A stretch of DNA of 30,942 nucleotides, taken from positions 1 through 30,942 of the forward strand of contig CAADVN010000192.1 of NCBI GenBank assembly GCA_900752445.1, written 5' to 3'. Under the pieces are notes generated by a model, which searched no databases, was not told where the DNA came from, and worked only from the letters and a program-made list of their open reading frames with translations. Position numbers and translations under genes: made by a program. Source of the DNA: an uncultured Oscillospiraceae bacterium. Lineage in GTDB: Bacteria; Bacillota; Clostridia; Oscillospirales; Oscillospiraceae. This document shows, one piece after another, positions 14,929 through 23,600 of the stretch. Positions within the stretch are counted from its first letter, which is position 1. Each line of letters begins with the position of its first letter.

Positions 14929-14967
14929 ATGCCCAGAACATCGCAGTGCGATATATCGCGGTGAGAG
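14912..14967 (+). promoter_or_regulatory. Array of palindromic operators (probable PadR sites)
   Basis: Site 1 (14912-14926), TATCGCA-G-TGCTATA, is a near-palindrome centred at 14919 between -35 and -10. Site 2 (14940-14952), ATCGCA-G-TGCGAT, is a perfect odd palindrome centred at 14946, 27 bp later. A degenerate third copy, ATCGC-GG-TGAGAG, is centred near 14961. Repetition of the same core before a PadR gene strongly suggests autoregulation; binding itself is inferred. Confidence 0.65.
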
Positions 14968-14977
14968 GGTGGTGCGG

Positions 14978-15304
14978 GTGAACGCGCATATCAGAAAGGT
15001 CTATGTGCCGATGACGGAGACGGGCTTTTACATTCTGCTCTGTCTAGGGGAGGAAAACCACGGCTACGGCATCATCCAGCGCGTGGAGCAGCTCACCGGC
15101 GGGGAGATACGTCTGAGCCCCGGCACGATGTACGGCAGCCTCTCCAAGATGGAGAGGGACGGCCTCATCGAGTTCGTCCGCGAGGAGGAAAAGCGCAGGC
15201 TCTACCGCCTCACCGCGCTCGGCCGGCAGGTGCTGGAGCTGGAGACCCGGCGCATTTCGAGATTGTACCGCAACATGAGGGAGGTCTGCCCCGATGAGCT
15301 CTAA
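14978..15304 (+). CDS. PadR-family transcriptional regulator
   Basis: This 108-residue winged-helix protein carries the PadR core FYILLCLGEENHGYGIIQRV, then LSPGTMYGSLSKMERDGLIEF and the wing KRRLYRLTALGRQVLELE. Length is that of the short PadR subfamily 2, which represses its own operon. The start is GTG 14978, 8 nt after GAGAGGG; a GTG at 14972 would fit less well. The stop overlaps the DUF2812 gene start by 11 nt. PadR with a DUF2812 membrane protein is a common clostridial pair, where the regulator probably controls the second gene. The inducing signal is unknown. Confidence 0.9.
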   Translation: MNAHIRKVYVPMTETGFYILLCLGEENHGYGIIQRVEQLTGGEIRLSPGTMYGSLSKMERDGLIEFVREEEKRRLYRLTALGRQVLELETRRISRLYRNMREVCPDEL

Positions 15305-15845
15305 GCTGACTTTGAGATTCTTCACCGTCCCGGAATGGGAAAAGGAGCAGGATTACCTGCGCTCCATGCACCGGAAGGGCTGGCGCTTCGTGCGCTACAC
15401 CCCGCTCTGCTTCTACCGCTTCGAGAGCTGCGAGCCGGAGGACGTCGTCTACCAGCTCGACTACAACGAGGACGGCGCGACCAGGCACGGCGACGAGTAC
15501 TTCCAGCTCTTCCGGGACTGCGGCTGGGAGTTTGTGCAGTACTTCGCGGGCTTTTCCTACTTCCGCAAGCCCGCCTCGGAGCTGCGCGGGGAGGAGGGCA
15601 TCTTCAGCGACGCGGCCTCCCGGCTCGACATGATGAAACGCATGCTCATCGCCCGCCTGCTGCCGGGCCTCGTCATCCTGCTCGGCTATGCCCTGTTCTG
15701 CGGGGAACTACTTAAGGACCCGTATGCGGGCTGGGATGACTGGTTGGCTCTGGCGCTCTTTACGGCGCTGGCCGCCTTCGTCGCGGCGCAGCTCTGGCGC
15801 TTTGCCGCGAATTACCTGCGTGTGCGCGCTCAGACGCGAAAATAG
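15294..15845 (+). CDS. DUF2812 membrane protein
   Basis: This 183-residue protein starts with a soluble DUF2812 domain. Typical features are FFTVPEWEKEQDYLRSMHRKGW, YRFESCEPEDVVYQLDYN and WEFVQYFAGFSYFRK. Two predicted membrane segments (about 122-141 and 146-165) follow, and a basic tail ends the protein. No enzymatic motif is visible. Its gene overlaps padR, and its expression is expected to follow that regulator. Members of this family are often found with PadR in Firmicutes and have been proposed to sense envelope stress, but no function is established. Confidence 0.85.
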   Translation: MSSKLTLRFFTVPEWEKEQDYLRSMHRKGWRFVRYTPLCFYRFESCEPEDVVYQLDYNEDGATRHGDEYFQLFRDCGWEFVQYFAGFSYFRKPASELRGEEGIFSDAASRLDMMKRMLIARLLPGLVILLGYALFCGELLKDPYAGWDDWLALALFTALAAFVAAQLWRFAANYLRVRAQTRK

Positions 15846-15908
15846 GCGCTGGATTTTTCCGAGCGGGGGGTTTATACTCGGCCTATCCGCTTGTGGGAGG
15901 GTATCGCC

Positions 15909-17165
15909 TTGTCCGAAAAGATTACCGCCAAACTGCGCGCTGCGGTCAGGTTCCTGCGCGTTTTTGCAAAATGGCTCGTCATAGCCTCTGTCACCGGGGC
16001 TGTCGGCGGGCTCATAGGCGCGGCCTTCCACCTGAGCGTGGACGGCGCCAACGGGCTGCGCGCGAGCTTCCCCTGGCTGCTCTGGCTCCTGCCCGCCATA
16101 GGCGTGCTCATCGCCCTCATCTACCGCTATACCCACCTTGAGAGCGAGGGCACCAACGCCGTCATAGACTCCATCCACCTGGGCGAGCGCATACCCCTCG
16201 CCCTTGTGCCGGTCATCTTCGCCTCCACGGTGCTGACCCACCTCGGCGGCGGCTCCGCGGGCCGCGAGGGCGCAGCCCTGCAGATCGGCGGCGGCCTCGG
16301 CTGGAGCATGGGACGGCTCTTCCGTCTAGATGAAAAGGACATGCGCCTCGCCACGCTCTGTGGTATGAGCGCGCTCTTCTCCGCCCTCTTTGGCACCCCG
16401 CTCACCGCCACCATCTTCGCGCTCGAGGTCATAAGCGTCGGGGTCGTCTATTACTCCGGGCTCGTGCCCTGCCTCACCGCGGCGCTCGCCGCCTTCGGTG
16501 TCACGCGCCTTTTCGATATCGCGCCGACCAGGTTCGCCGTCGAGGCCCCGGCGCTCTCTCCGGACATACTCTGGCGGGTTGCCGTGCTCGGCGTCGCCTG
16601 CGCGGTCATGAGCATCGTCTTCTGCGAGACCATGCACAGGAGCGAGCGTCTCATCTCAAGGACAGTCAAAAACCCGTATCTGCGCGCAGCGGCGGGCGGC
16701 CTTGTCATCATAGCGCTGACTTATATCTGCGGCTCGACGGATTATAACGGAGCCGGTACAGCGGTCATAAGCCGCGCAATAGCCGATGGCCAGGCTGAAC
16801 CCGCGGCCTTCCTGCTGAAGCTCGTGTTCACCGCCATAACGCTGGGCTGCGGTTTCCGCGGCGGCGAGGTGGTGCCCACCTTTTTCATTGGCGCGACGCT
16901 CGGCTGCGTGCTGGGGCCGATACTGGGCATCCCCGCAGGCTTCGCTGCGGCGGTAGGGCTGGTGGCGCTCTTCTGCGGGGCGGTGAACTGCCCCGTCGCC
17001 TCGGTCATACTCTCGGTGGAGCTCTTCGGCTCCGGCGGGACGGTGCTCTTTGCCGTGGCCTGTGCTATCAGCTATATGCTCTCGGGCTACACCGGCCTTT
17101 ACAGCAGCCAAAAGATCATGTATTCCAAACTCAGGGCCGAGTTCATAGACATCCACGCGCGCTGA
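15909..17165 (+). CDS. CLC-family anion channel/antiporter
   Basis: This ~418-residue protein has about ten membrane segments and CLC hallmarks: GGGSAGREGAALQ with the gating glutamate, and GGEVVPTFFIGATLG near residue 325. The first selectivity motif GSGIP of chloride transporters is not seen; the equivalent place reads EGTNAVIDSIHLGER. That feature recalls the fluoride-exporting CLC-F branch, but GREGA instead of GREGT leaves this open. The start is TTG 15909, 8 nt after GGGAGGG. A TATACT box lies at 15873-15878 with only a weak -35 before it. I find no fluoride riboswitch upstream. The next gene follows after 17 nt. Confidence 0.87.
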   Translation: MSEKITAKLRAAVRFLRVFAKWLVIASVTGAVGGLIGAAFHLSVDGANGLRASFPWLLWLLPAIGVLIALIYRYTHLESEGTNAVIDSIHLGERIPLALVPVIFASTVLTHLGGGSAGREGAALQIGGGLGWSMGRLFRLDEKDMRLATLCGMSALFSALFGTPLTATIFALEVISVGVVYYSGLVPCLTAALAAFGVTRLFDIAPTRFAVEAPALSPDILWRVAVLGVACAVMSIVFCETMHRSERLISRTVKNPYLRAAAGGLVIIALTYICGSTDYNGAGTAVISRAIADGQAEPAAFLLKLVFTAITLGCGFRGGEVVPTFFIGATLGCVLGPILGIPAGFAAAVGLVALFCGAVNCPVASVILSVELFGSGGTVLFAVACAISYMLSGYTGLYSSQKIMYSKLRAEFIDIHAR

Positions 17166-17182
17166 GTGGAAGGAGGGATACG

Positions 17183-17886
17183 ATGGACGAGTTGGAAAAC
17201 TATGAGCTGGGTATTGACGAAGCCCACCTCTCCCATATGGCGGATTTCTGGAAGCTCGTCTCGGTCATGGACAGGGCCGGCCTGCTCGAACGGGTGGTGC
17301 CTGTCTTCGGCGCGGCAGAGTACCTGCTTACCCGCGCCTGCAGGTTCGGCATGATACGCCCCCTGCTCGTTCCTTACACGGTAGAATTCCTGATGCCAGA
17401 CCCCTTCACGCCCCTCTCCGGCGAAGCCGCCGATTGCAGCGGCCTAGGCAGGATACTCACCGCCCGCAATATCATGGATGACTCCCGCTCCTTCATCTTC
17501 GAGTCCCAGCTCACAGTCGAATTCGTCGCTGCCAGCGAACTCGTCGGGCGGCGGCGCGCCGTGGACTCCGTCCTGGGCTTCCCGCTGCGTACCATACCGC
17601 ACACCCGCTTTCTGCTGGCGACCTCATAAAAGCCCGAATCGGCGGGTACGTCTTCTCCCTGCCCTCGCCCGAGGCCTACATCGTCGCCCACATGGTGGAT
17701 TGGGACAACCACATCTATCCCGCTGACGCCCCGGACCCCATGATCCGGCTCTGGCGGAAGCTCGACCTCGACAAGTTGGCCGATATCATCGCCGGGCTGG
17801 ACACCTATGAGTACAGGCAGGTCCGTGACTTTCTGAAATACCGCAGGATGAAATTCAGCCTCCCGGAAAGGCGGCCAGACGCCTGA
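17183..17886 (+). pseudogene. Frameshifted gene, possible nucleotidyltransferase-fold protein
   Basis: The frame from ATG 17183 (ribosome binding site GGAGGG) ends at TAA 17627-17629 after ...TRFLLATS. The next bases continue in another frame as KARIGGYVFSLPSPEAYIVAHMV and on to a stop at 17886. The two halves look like one ~234-residue protein. A single missing base in the run TCATAAAAG would restore LLATS-x-KARIGGYVF. The pattern TVEFLMPDPFTP followed by VFSLPSPEAYIVAHM recalls GSU2403-type nucleotidyltransferase-like families found in toxin-antitoxin or defence contexts, but I am not sure. It lies 17 nt after the CLC gene. It may be a true pseudogene or an assembly error. Confidence 0.6.
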
Positions 17887-17916
17887 GCACCATAACAGAT
17901 AAATAAGATAAATACG

Positions 17917-17952
17917 AGCTGACGCCGCCCTCCCGGGCGGCGTCAGCTTTTA
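17917..17952. terminator. Bidirectional terminator between convergent units
   Basis: A perfect 14-bp stem (17917-17930 with 17935-17948, AGCTGACGCCGCCC arms) with a TCCC loop is followed by TTTTAT on the plus strand; the minus-strand exit reads CGTATTTATC. Confidence 0.85.
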
Positions 17953-17976
17953 TATCCAGTTTTCCGTGTCCTGGGC

Positions 17977-19245
17977 TCAGTCCTCGTCCCCTCCGGGCTC
18001 CTCGGTGTCCCGCTTTACCAGCACCCTGTCCACACGCAGTCCGTCCATGGCAAGCACTGTCACCGTCAGGTCCTCGGACCTGAAGCTCTCTCCCTCCTTC
18101 GGGAAGCCGCCGAAGCTCTCCAGCGTCCAGCCTCCCACCGTGTCGGACTCGCAGTCAAAATTCTCCTCCGAGCGGCCAATGAGCTCCAGGAAGTCGGATA
18201 TCGACATGTCCCCGTCGAGCTCATATTCCCCCTCGGCCTTCTCCACGACCTCATCCTCGACCTCGTCCGTCTCGTCCCAGATGTCGCCGACAATCTCCTC
18301 GAGCACGTCCTCCATCGAGATGACGCCCAGGGTCCCGCCGTATTCGTCCGTCACGACGGCCAGGTGCTTCTTCGCGTGCCGCAGCTCCGAGAGCACCTGC
18401 GGCAGCTTTATCGTCTTGTACACGTACAGCGGCTCCATCAGCAGGCTGCGGATGTCCGGCCGCTCGTTCTCCGTCAGGGCCTTCAGGAAGTGGTTGAGGT
18501 ACAGAAAACCAATGACGTTGTCGATGCTGTCCTCGTACACCGGCAGACGCGAGTGGGTGGAGTTCTCGATGACCTCGAGTATCTCCTCCCAGTCATCGTC
18601 GATGTCTATGGCCTCGACGTCAACCCGCGCCGTCATGGCCTCGCTCGCGCTCACCTCGGAGAAGTCCAGCGCCGAGCGCAGCAGTTCAGAGCGGTTCTCA
18701 TCGAGCACGTCCTCGTCCTCCGCCGTCTCTATTATGGACTGCAGCTCCTCCACCGCGGCCTCGTCGTCCTCCTGCTGCTCCTCGCCCTTGAGCGGCCAGG
18801 TAATGAGCCGCACCAGGCCCACCACTATCAGTATGACCGGCAGCAGTATTATGGTCAGCGCCCGGATGGGCCCGGCGAACACCGGCGCTATGCGGTTGGC
18901 GTTTTTCTTAGCCACTATCTTGGGCATGGTCTCGCCGAAGATCATGACCAGTATCGTCGTCACCACCGTCGAGAGCCAGGTCCAGTGCTCGCCGAAGAGC
19001 AGGATGACCATGACCGAGGCGATGGACGAGGTGGCGATGTTCACGAGGTTGTTGCCTATGAGTATGGCCGAGAGCGAATCGTCGAACCTGTCCATGACCT
19101 TGAGCGCCAGCTTAGCTCCCTTCGAGCCGTTCTCCGCCGCGTTCTCCAACCTCAGCCGGTTCGCCGTTGAAAAGCACATCTCCGAGGCCGAGAAGAAGGC
19201 CGACAGGCAGATGAGCACTATATATGCCGCTATGTATGCGCTCAT
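17977..19245 (-). CDS. CNNM/CorC-type membrane protein with CBS pair (copy 2)
   Basis: This 422-residue protein has an N-terminal DUF21 (CNNM) domain of about four membrane segments, starting IVLICLSAFFSASEMCFST and containing LIGNNLVNI and MIFGETMPKIVAKKNA. A cytoplasmic tandem CBS domain (about 200-325, with THSRLPVYEDSIDNVIGFLY and VVTDEYGGTLGVISMEDVLEE) follows, then a CorC_HlyC transporter-associated domain. The family is implicated in magnesium export or homeostasis in bacteria such as B. subtilis (MpfA); the name hemolysin is historical. The ATG overlaps the upstream paralogue's stop by 4 nt. An acidic linker (EEQQEDDEAAVEE) lies between the membrane and CBS parts. Confidence 0.92.
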   Translation of the reverse strand: MSAYIAAYIVLICLSAFFSASEMCFSTANRLRLENAAENGSKGAKLALKVMDRFDDSLSAILIGNNLVNIATSSIASVMVILLFGEHWTWLSTVVTTILVMIFGETMPKIVAKKNANRIAPVFAGPIRALTIILLPVILIVVGLVRLITWPLKGEEQQEDDEAAVEELQSIIETAEDEDVLDENRSELLRSALDFSEVSASEAMTARVDVEAIDIDDDWEEILEVIENSTHSRLPVYEDSIDNVIGFLYLNHFLKALTENERPDIRSLLMEPLYVYKTIKLPQVLSELRHAKKHLAVVTDEYGGTLGVISMEDVLEEIVGDIWDETDEVEDEVVEKAEGEYELDGDMSISDFLELIGRSEENFDCESDTVGGWTLESFGGFPKEGESFRSEDLTVTVLAMDGLRVDRVLVKRDTEEPGGDED

Positions 19246-20525
19246 TTCGCCCCGCCCCCTTCCTCTACCTCAGGGAGCGCCCGGCAGACGAGCTTGACTA
19301 TCCTGTTCTGGTGCATCTCCGACACCGTCACGGAGAGACCCTCGTACTCAAAGCTCTCCCTCTCCTGCGGTATCCTGTCGAACTGCTCATAGGCCCACTC
19401 GCCCATTAGCTTATACTCTATCGTCTCGTCCTCGTGCTCGGGCTCGAAGTCCATCCTGTCGAAGACCTCGCCCACCGTGAGGGAGGCGTCCACCTCGTAT
19501 CTACCTCCGCCCAGGGGCACGAAGCTCTCCTCCACCACGTCGTCCTCGTCCCAGATCTCGCCGACCAGTTCCTCGAGGATGTCCTCCACCGTCACGATGC
19601 CCAGCGTACCGCCGTAGCTGTCCGTCACGACCGCCATGTTCAGCTTCTTCTGGCTCATGACCGAGAGCAGCTCGTCAATCTTCATGCTCCTCGGCACGAA
19701 ATAGGCCTCGTCCAGCAGCGCGCGCAGGCTCACCGACGCGCCCTCCTTCAAATAGGCCCTTATGTACTTCCTTATCTGCAAAACGCCGACGATGTTGTCT
19801 ATGCTGCCCTCGTATACCGGCAGGCGGGAATGCCTCTGCTCCTTTATGAAGGCCAGCACGCGCTCCTGCTCCCACTCGAGGTTTATCGCCGCGACGTCCA
19901 CGCGCGCCGTCAGCACCGTCTCCACCGTGAGGTCGGCAAACTGCAGCGCCGAGCTCATGAGCTCGCCCCGCTCCGAGTCCAGCGTGCCCTCGTCCGTCAT
20001 GTCCTCTATGATGTCGTAGAGCTCATCCTCCGTCACCGAGACTTCCGGATCGCCCTTCGTGAGATTCGAGGCCGCGTGTCCTATCGCCGTCAGCGCCGCG
20101 GATACCGGCGTGAAGATCAGCATGAAAAAGCTCAGCGACGCCGCCGTCTGCAGGCAGAACCGCTCGCTGTACTTCTTCGCTATCGACTTCGGCAGCATCT
20201 CGCCCACAAAAAACACCACGGCCGTCGTGACTAAGGTGCCCGCAGTGACCGCCGAAATGCCCCATTTGCGCGTCACGAGCACCGTCACGATGGCCGCGAC
20301 GGTTATATGTACTATGTTGGTGCCTATGAGGACGGTGGTTATAGCCTTGTCGAAGTTATCCAAGACTAACAGCGCCCGCTTTGCCCTGTGGTCCCCCTTA
20401 TCGAGCCTGGTCTTAAGGCGGACCCGTGAGACTGTTGCAAAAGCCGTCTCGGCTATCGCAAAATACATGGCGAAGCCGAGCAGGATAATGATCGCAAGAA
20501 TAGACAATCGACTGCCTGTGTCCAT
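19242..20525 (-). CDS. CNNM/CorC-type membrane protein with CBS pair (copy 1)
   Basis: This 427-residue paralogue has the same order: DUF21 membrane domain (FAIAETAFATVSR, VLIGTNIVHI, FVGEMLPKSIAKKYSERF), CBS pair (RHSRLPVYEGSIDNIVGVLQI and VVTDSYGGTLGIVTVEDILEE) and CorC_HlyC domain. Likely role is divalent cation (Mg2+) transport or sensing. It is the first gene of a two-gene unit with a perfect consensus promoter. The start ATG at 20525 has only a distant GGGAG 12 nt upstream; no better start is in frame. Tandem copies may form a heterodimer, since the family is dimeric. Confidence 0.92.
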   Translation of the reverse strand: MDTGSRLSILAIIILLGFAMYFAIAETAFATVSRVRLKTRLDKGDHRAKRALLVLDNFDKAITTVLIGTNIVHITVAAIVTVLVTRKWGISAVTAGTLVTTAVVFFVGEMLPKSIAKKYSERFCLQTAASLSFFMLIFTPVSAALTAIGHAASNLTKGDPEVSVTEDELYDIIEDMTDEGTLDSERGELMSSALQFADLTVETVLTARVDVAAINLEWEQERVLAFIKEQRHSRLPVYEGSIDNIVGVLQIRKYIRAYLKEGASVSLRALLDEAYFVPRSMKIDELLSVMSQKKLNMAVVTDSYGGTLGIVTVEDILEELVGEIWDEDDVVEESFVPLGGGRYEVDASLTVGEVFDRMDFEPEHEDETIEYKLMGEWAYEQFDRIPQERESFEYEGLSVTVSEMHQNRIVKLVCRALPEVEEGGGAK

Positions 20526-20563
20526 TTAGGACGTTCACTCCCATGAGATAAAGATTTCTTTAC

Positions 20564-20592
20564 ATTATAGCACCGGTACCGTATATTGTCAA
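20564..20592 (-). promoter_or_regulatory. Consensus promoter of the CNNM pair
   Basis: Perfect TTGACA (20587-20592) and TATAAT (20564-20569) are separated by 17 bp on the minus strand, 8 bp beyond the dnaE stop. Start of transcription is expected near 20557. No terminator separates it from dnaE, so read-through from the operon is possible. Confidence 0.85.
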
Positions 20593-20600
20593 CGAGGCGC

Positions 20601-23600
20601 TCATTTTACCACGACGTTCTCATCGCCGAGCATCTCCTTGAGCTCCTGCACGAGCGAATCGCGGATGCAGCACTCGGCGCCGAGCCGGCGTTTATCCTCT
20701 CCGACCACCATGATCATGCGCTCCTGGCCGGGGAACATCTCGCAGAGCAGCTCTATCCTCCTGAGCAGCTTCGGCTCCGCCTCGGACAGGCGCAGCCAGA
20801 GCTTGCGCGAGGCCTTGGGCGGGGCGTCCGTGCCCAGCTCATGCAGATCCGAAAGCGGCCTTATGCCGTCTGCCATGATGATGGGCTCCTTGTCGTCCCT
20901 GGCCGAGATGCGGCCCTTGACCATGATGGGCAGGTTCTCCGAGATGTAGCAGCCGCTCTGGTCCAGGACCTTCTGGAAGACCAAAAGCTCTATGGCGCCC
21001 GTGTCGTCCTCTATCTGCACATAGCACATGAGCTTGCCGGTCTTTGTCGTGCGCATGCGGTAGGACAGCACCACGCCTGCCAACATGATGTGCTGGGAAT
21101 CCCGGTAACGCTGCGGCCCCTCTTCGTTTGCAAAGTCCTCGAGGATAGCGCCTATGTTCACCGCGCCCACCCGGCGCGCCGCCTCCTTGTAGTCGTCGAT
21201 GGGATGCCCGCTCAGGTACAGGCCGGTGGTCTCGCGCTCCATGAGCATGAGCTCCTGCCTTGTGAACTCCTCCACTTCCGGCACCTTTACCGACGCACCG
21301 CCGTGGCCGGCCCGCCTGCCCTCGCCGCTGAAGCCGAAGAGGTCCAGCTGCCCGTCTATATTGTGCCGCCCGTCGGTCGCAATGCTGTCGAGCACGGGAT
21401 CCATCATCTGTATGAGCGCGCGGCGCTTGAGGCCCAGGCTGTCGAAGGCTCCGGACCTTATCAGGCTCTCCACCGCCCGGCGGCCCAGCTCCTTGCCGGA
21501 CATCCTGCGGCAGAACTCCTCAAAGCCCGTAAATGGGCCGTTGAGCTGCCTCTCATTCATGAGCTGCTGGATGAACTTCTCGCCTATATTCTTTATGGCG
21601 ACCAGCCCGAAGCGGATATTCCCGCCCACAACTGTGAACCTCGCATCCGACTCGTTCACGTCCGGAGGCAGCACCTTTATGCCCATCTCCCGGCACTCCG
21701 CTATATACTCCGCGACCTTGTTCGACGAGTCCAGCACGCTGGTGAGCAGCGCCGCCATATACTCGCTTGGCCAGTGGCATTTCATATAAGCCGTCCGGTA
21801 GGCCACCACCGCATAGGCGACGGCATGCGCCTTGTTGAAGGCATAGCTCGCAAAGTCCAGGATCTCGTCGTAGATACTGTTGGCCGTCGCCTCGTCCACA
21901 CCGTTTTTGATGCAGCCCGGTATGCCGCGTTCCTCGTCGCCGTATATGAACGCGCGCCGCTCTGCGTCTATGACCTCGTGCTTCTTCTTAGACATGGCCC
22001 GGCGTATCATGTCCGCCTGCCCGAGCGAGAAGCCTGCCAGCTTCCTGAATATCTCTATGACCTGCTCCTGGTAGACTATACAGCCGTAGGTGACCGACAG
22101 TATCGGCTCGAGCAGCGGGTGCTTATAGCTTATCCTCTCCGGGTGCGAGGAGCACTCGAGGAATCTGGGTATGCTGTCCATGGGGCCCGGACGGTAGAGC
22201 GCTATGACAGCCGTGATATCCTCTATGCTCTTCGGCCTGAGGCCCATGCATACCGCCGTTATGCCATTGGACTCTAACTGGAACACGCCGGAGGTCTTGC
22301 CCGCCGAGAGCATTGCAAAGGTGGCCTCGTCGTCCTCGGGCAGCTTCTCAACGTCGAAATCCCTCTGCCTTTTCCGCACGAGCTCCGCCGCGTCCTCCAG
22401 CACCGTGAGGTTCCGCAGGCCGAGAAAGTCCATCTTTAAAAGCCCCAGATGCTCCAGCGTCGTCATCGTGTACTGCGTGACGACGCTCTCGTCGTTTTTC
22501 GCCAGCGGCACGTACTCGTACACGGGCCGCTCCGTTATGACGACGCCCGCCGCGTGGGTCGAGGCGTGCCGCGGCATGCCCTCCAGGGCCTTCGCCGTAT
22601 CTATGAGCGAGTGCAGCTTTTCGTCGCTCTCGTACATGTCACGCAGCGGCTTTGAGAGCTTCATCGCCTCGTCTATGGTCATGCCGATCGCGAAGGGTAT
22701 CTGCTTTGCCACGGCGTCGCAGTCGGCGTAGCTCACGTTCAGCGCCCGGCCGGTATCGCGCACGGCCTGGCGCGCCGCCATCGTGCCGAAGGTCACGATC
22801 TGCGCCACATGGTCGGAGCCGTATTTCCGGTTAACGTAGTCTATGACCTCGCCGCGGCGGCGGACGCAGAAGTCTATGTCTATATCCGGCATGGACACGC
22901 GCTCGGGGTTTAAAAAGCGCTCGAAGTAGAGGCTGTATTTTATGGGGTCTATGTCCGTGATGCCCAGGCAATAGCTGACGACGCTGCCCGCCGCCGAGCC
23001 TCGCCCCGGGCCCACGGGTATGCCCCGGCGCTTCGCGTAGCCTATGAAGTCTGAGACGATGAGGAAGTAGTCCACAAAGCCCATCTTCGAGATCATGTCG
23101 AGCTCATATCTGAGCTGCTGCTCAGCCTCCGGCCTGCCCTCGCCGTAACGGCGCGCAAAGCCCTCAAGGCAGAGCTTTTCCAGGTAGGCGGCGCTGTCCG
23201 TCTCGCCCTCCGGCAGTTTGAAGCGCGGCAGGTGGTAGTGCCCGAATTCAAAGTCGAAGCGGCACTTTTCCGCTATCACATTGGTGTTGTCCGCCGCCTC
23301 GCCCTGGCCCGGGAAGAGCGCTCGCATCTCCTCCTCGCTCTTCAAATAGAACTCCTGCGTCTCGAAACGCATCCTGTCCGTGCGGTCCACGGTCTTGCCC
23401 GTCTGTATGCACATGAGGACGTCCTGGAAATAGGCGTCCTTCTTTTCGATGTAGTGCGCGTCGTTCGTGAGCGCGAGGGGTATGCCCGTCTCCTCGTGCA
23501 GCCTTATGAGCCCGCGCGCGGCGTCCTCCTCGTCCGCCAGGCCATGGCGCTGTATCTCGAGGTAGAAGTCCTCGCCGAAGACCCGCCTGAGCTCCAGCGC

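Noticed and set aside
15846..15908. Fluoride riboswitch before the CLC gene
   Set aside because: The 60-bp gap is too short after the possible promoter and shows none of the conserved crcB-motif sequence.
17615..17635. Programmed -1 frameshift in the nucleotidyltransferase-like gene
   Set aside because: No X-XXY-YYZ slippery heptamer or following pseudoknot is evident at TCATAAAAG; simple base loss explains it better.
20586..22277. 563-codon open frame on the plus strand opposite dnaE
   Set aside because: Antisense shadow of dnaE; no ribosome binding site at the start and His/Arg/Leu-rich low-information protein.
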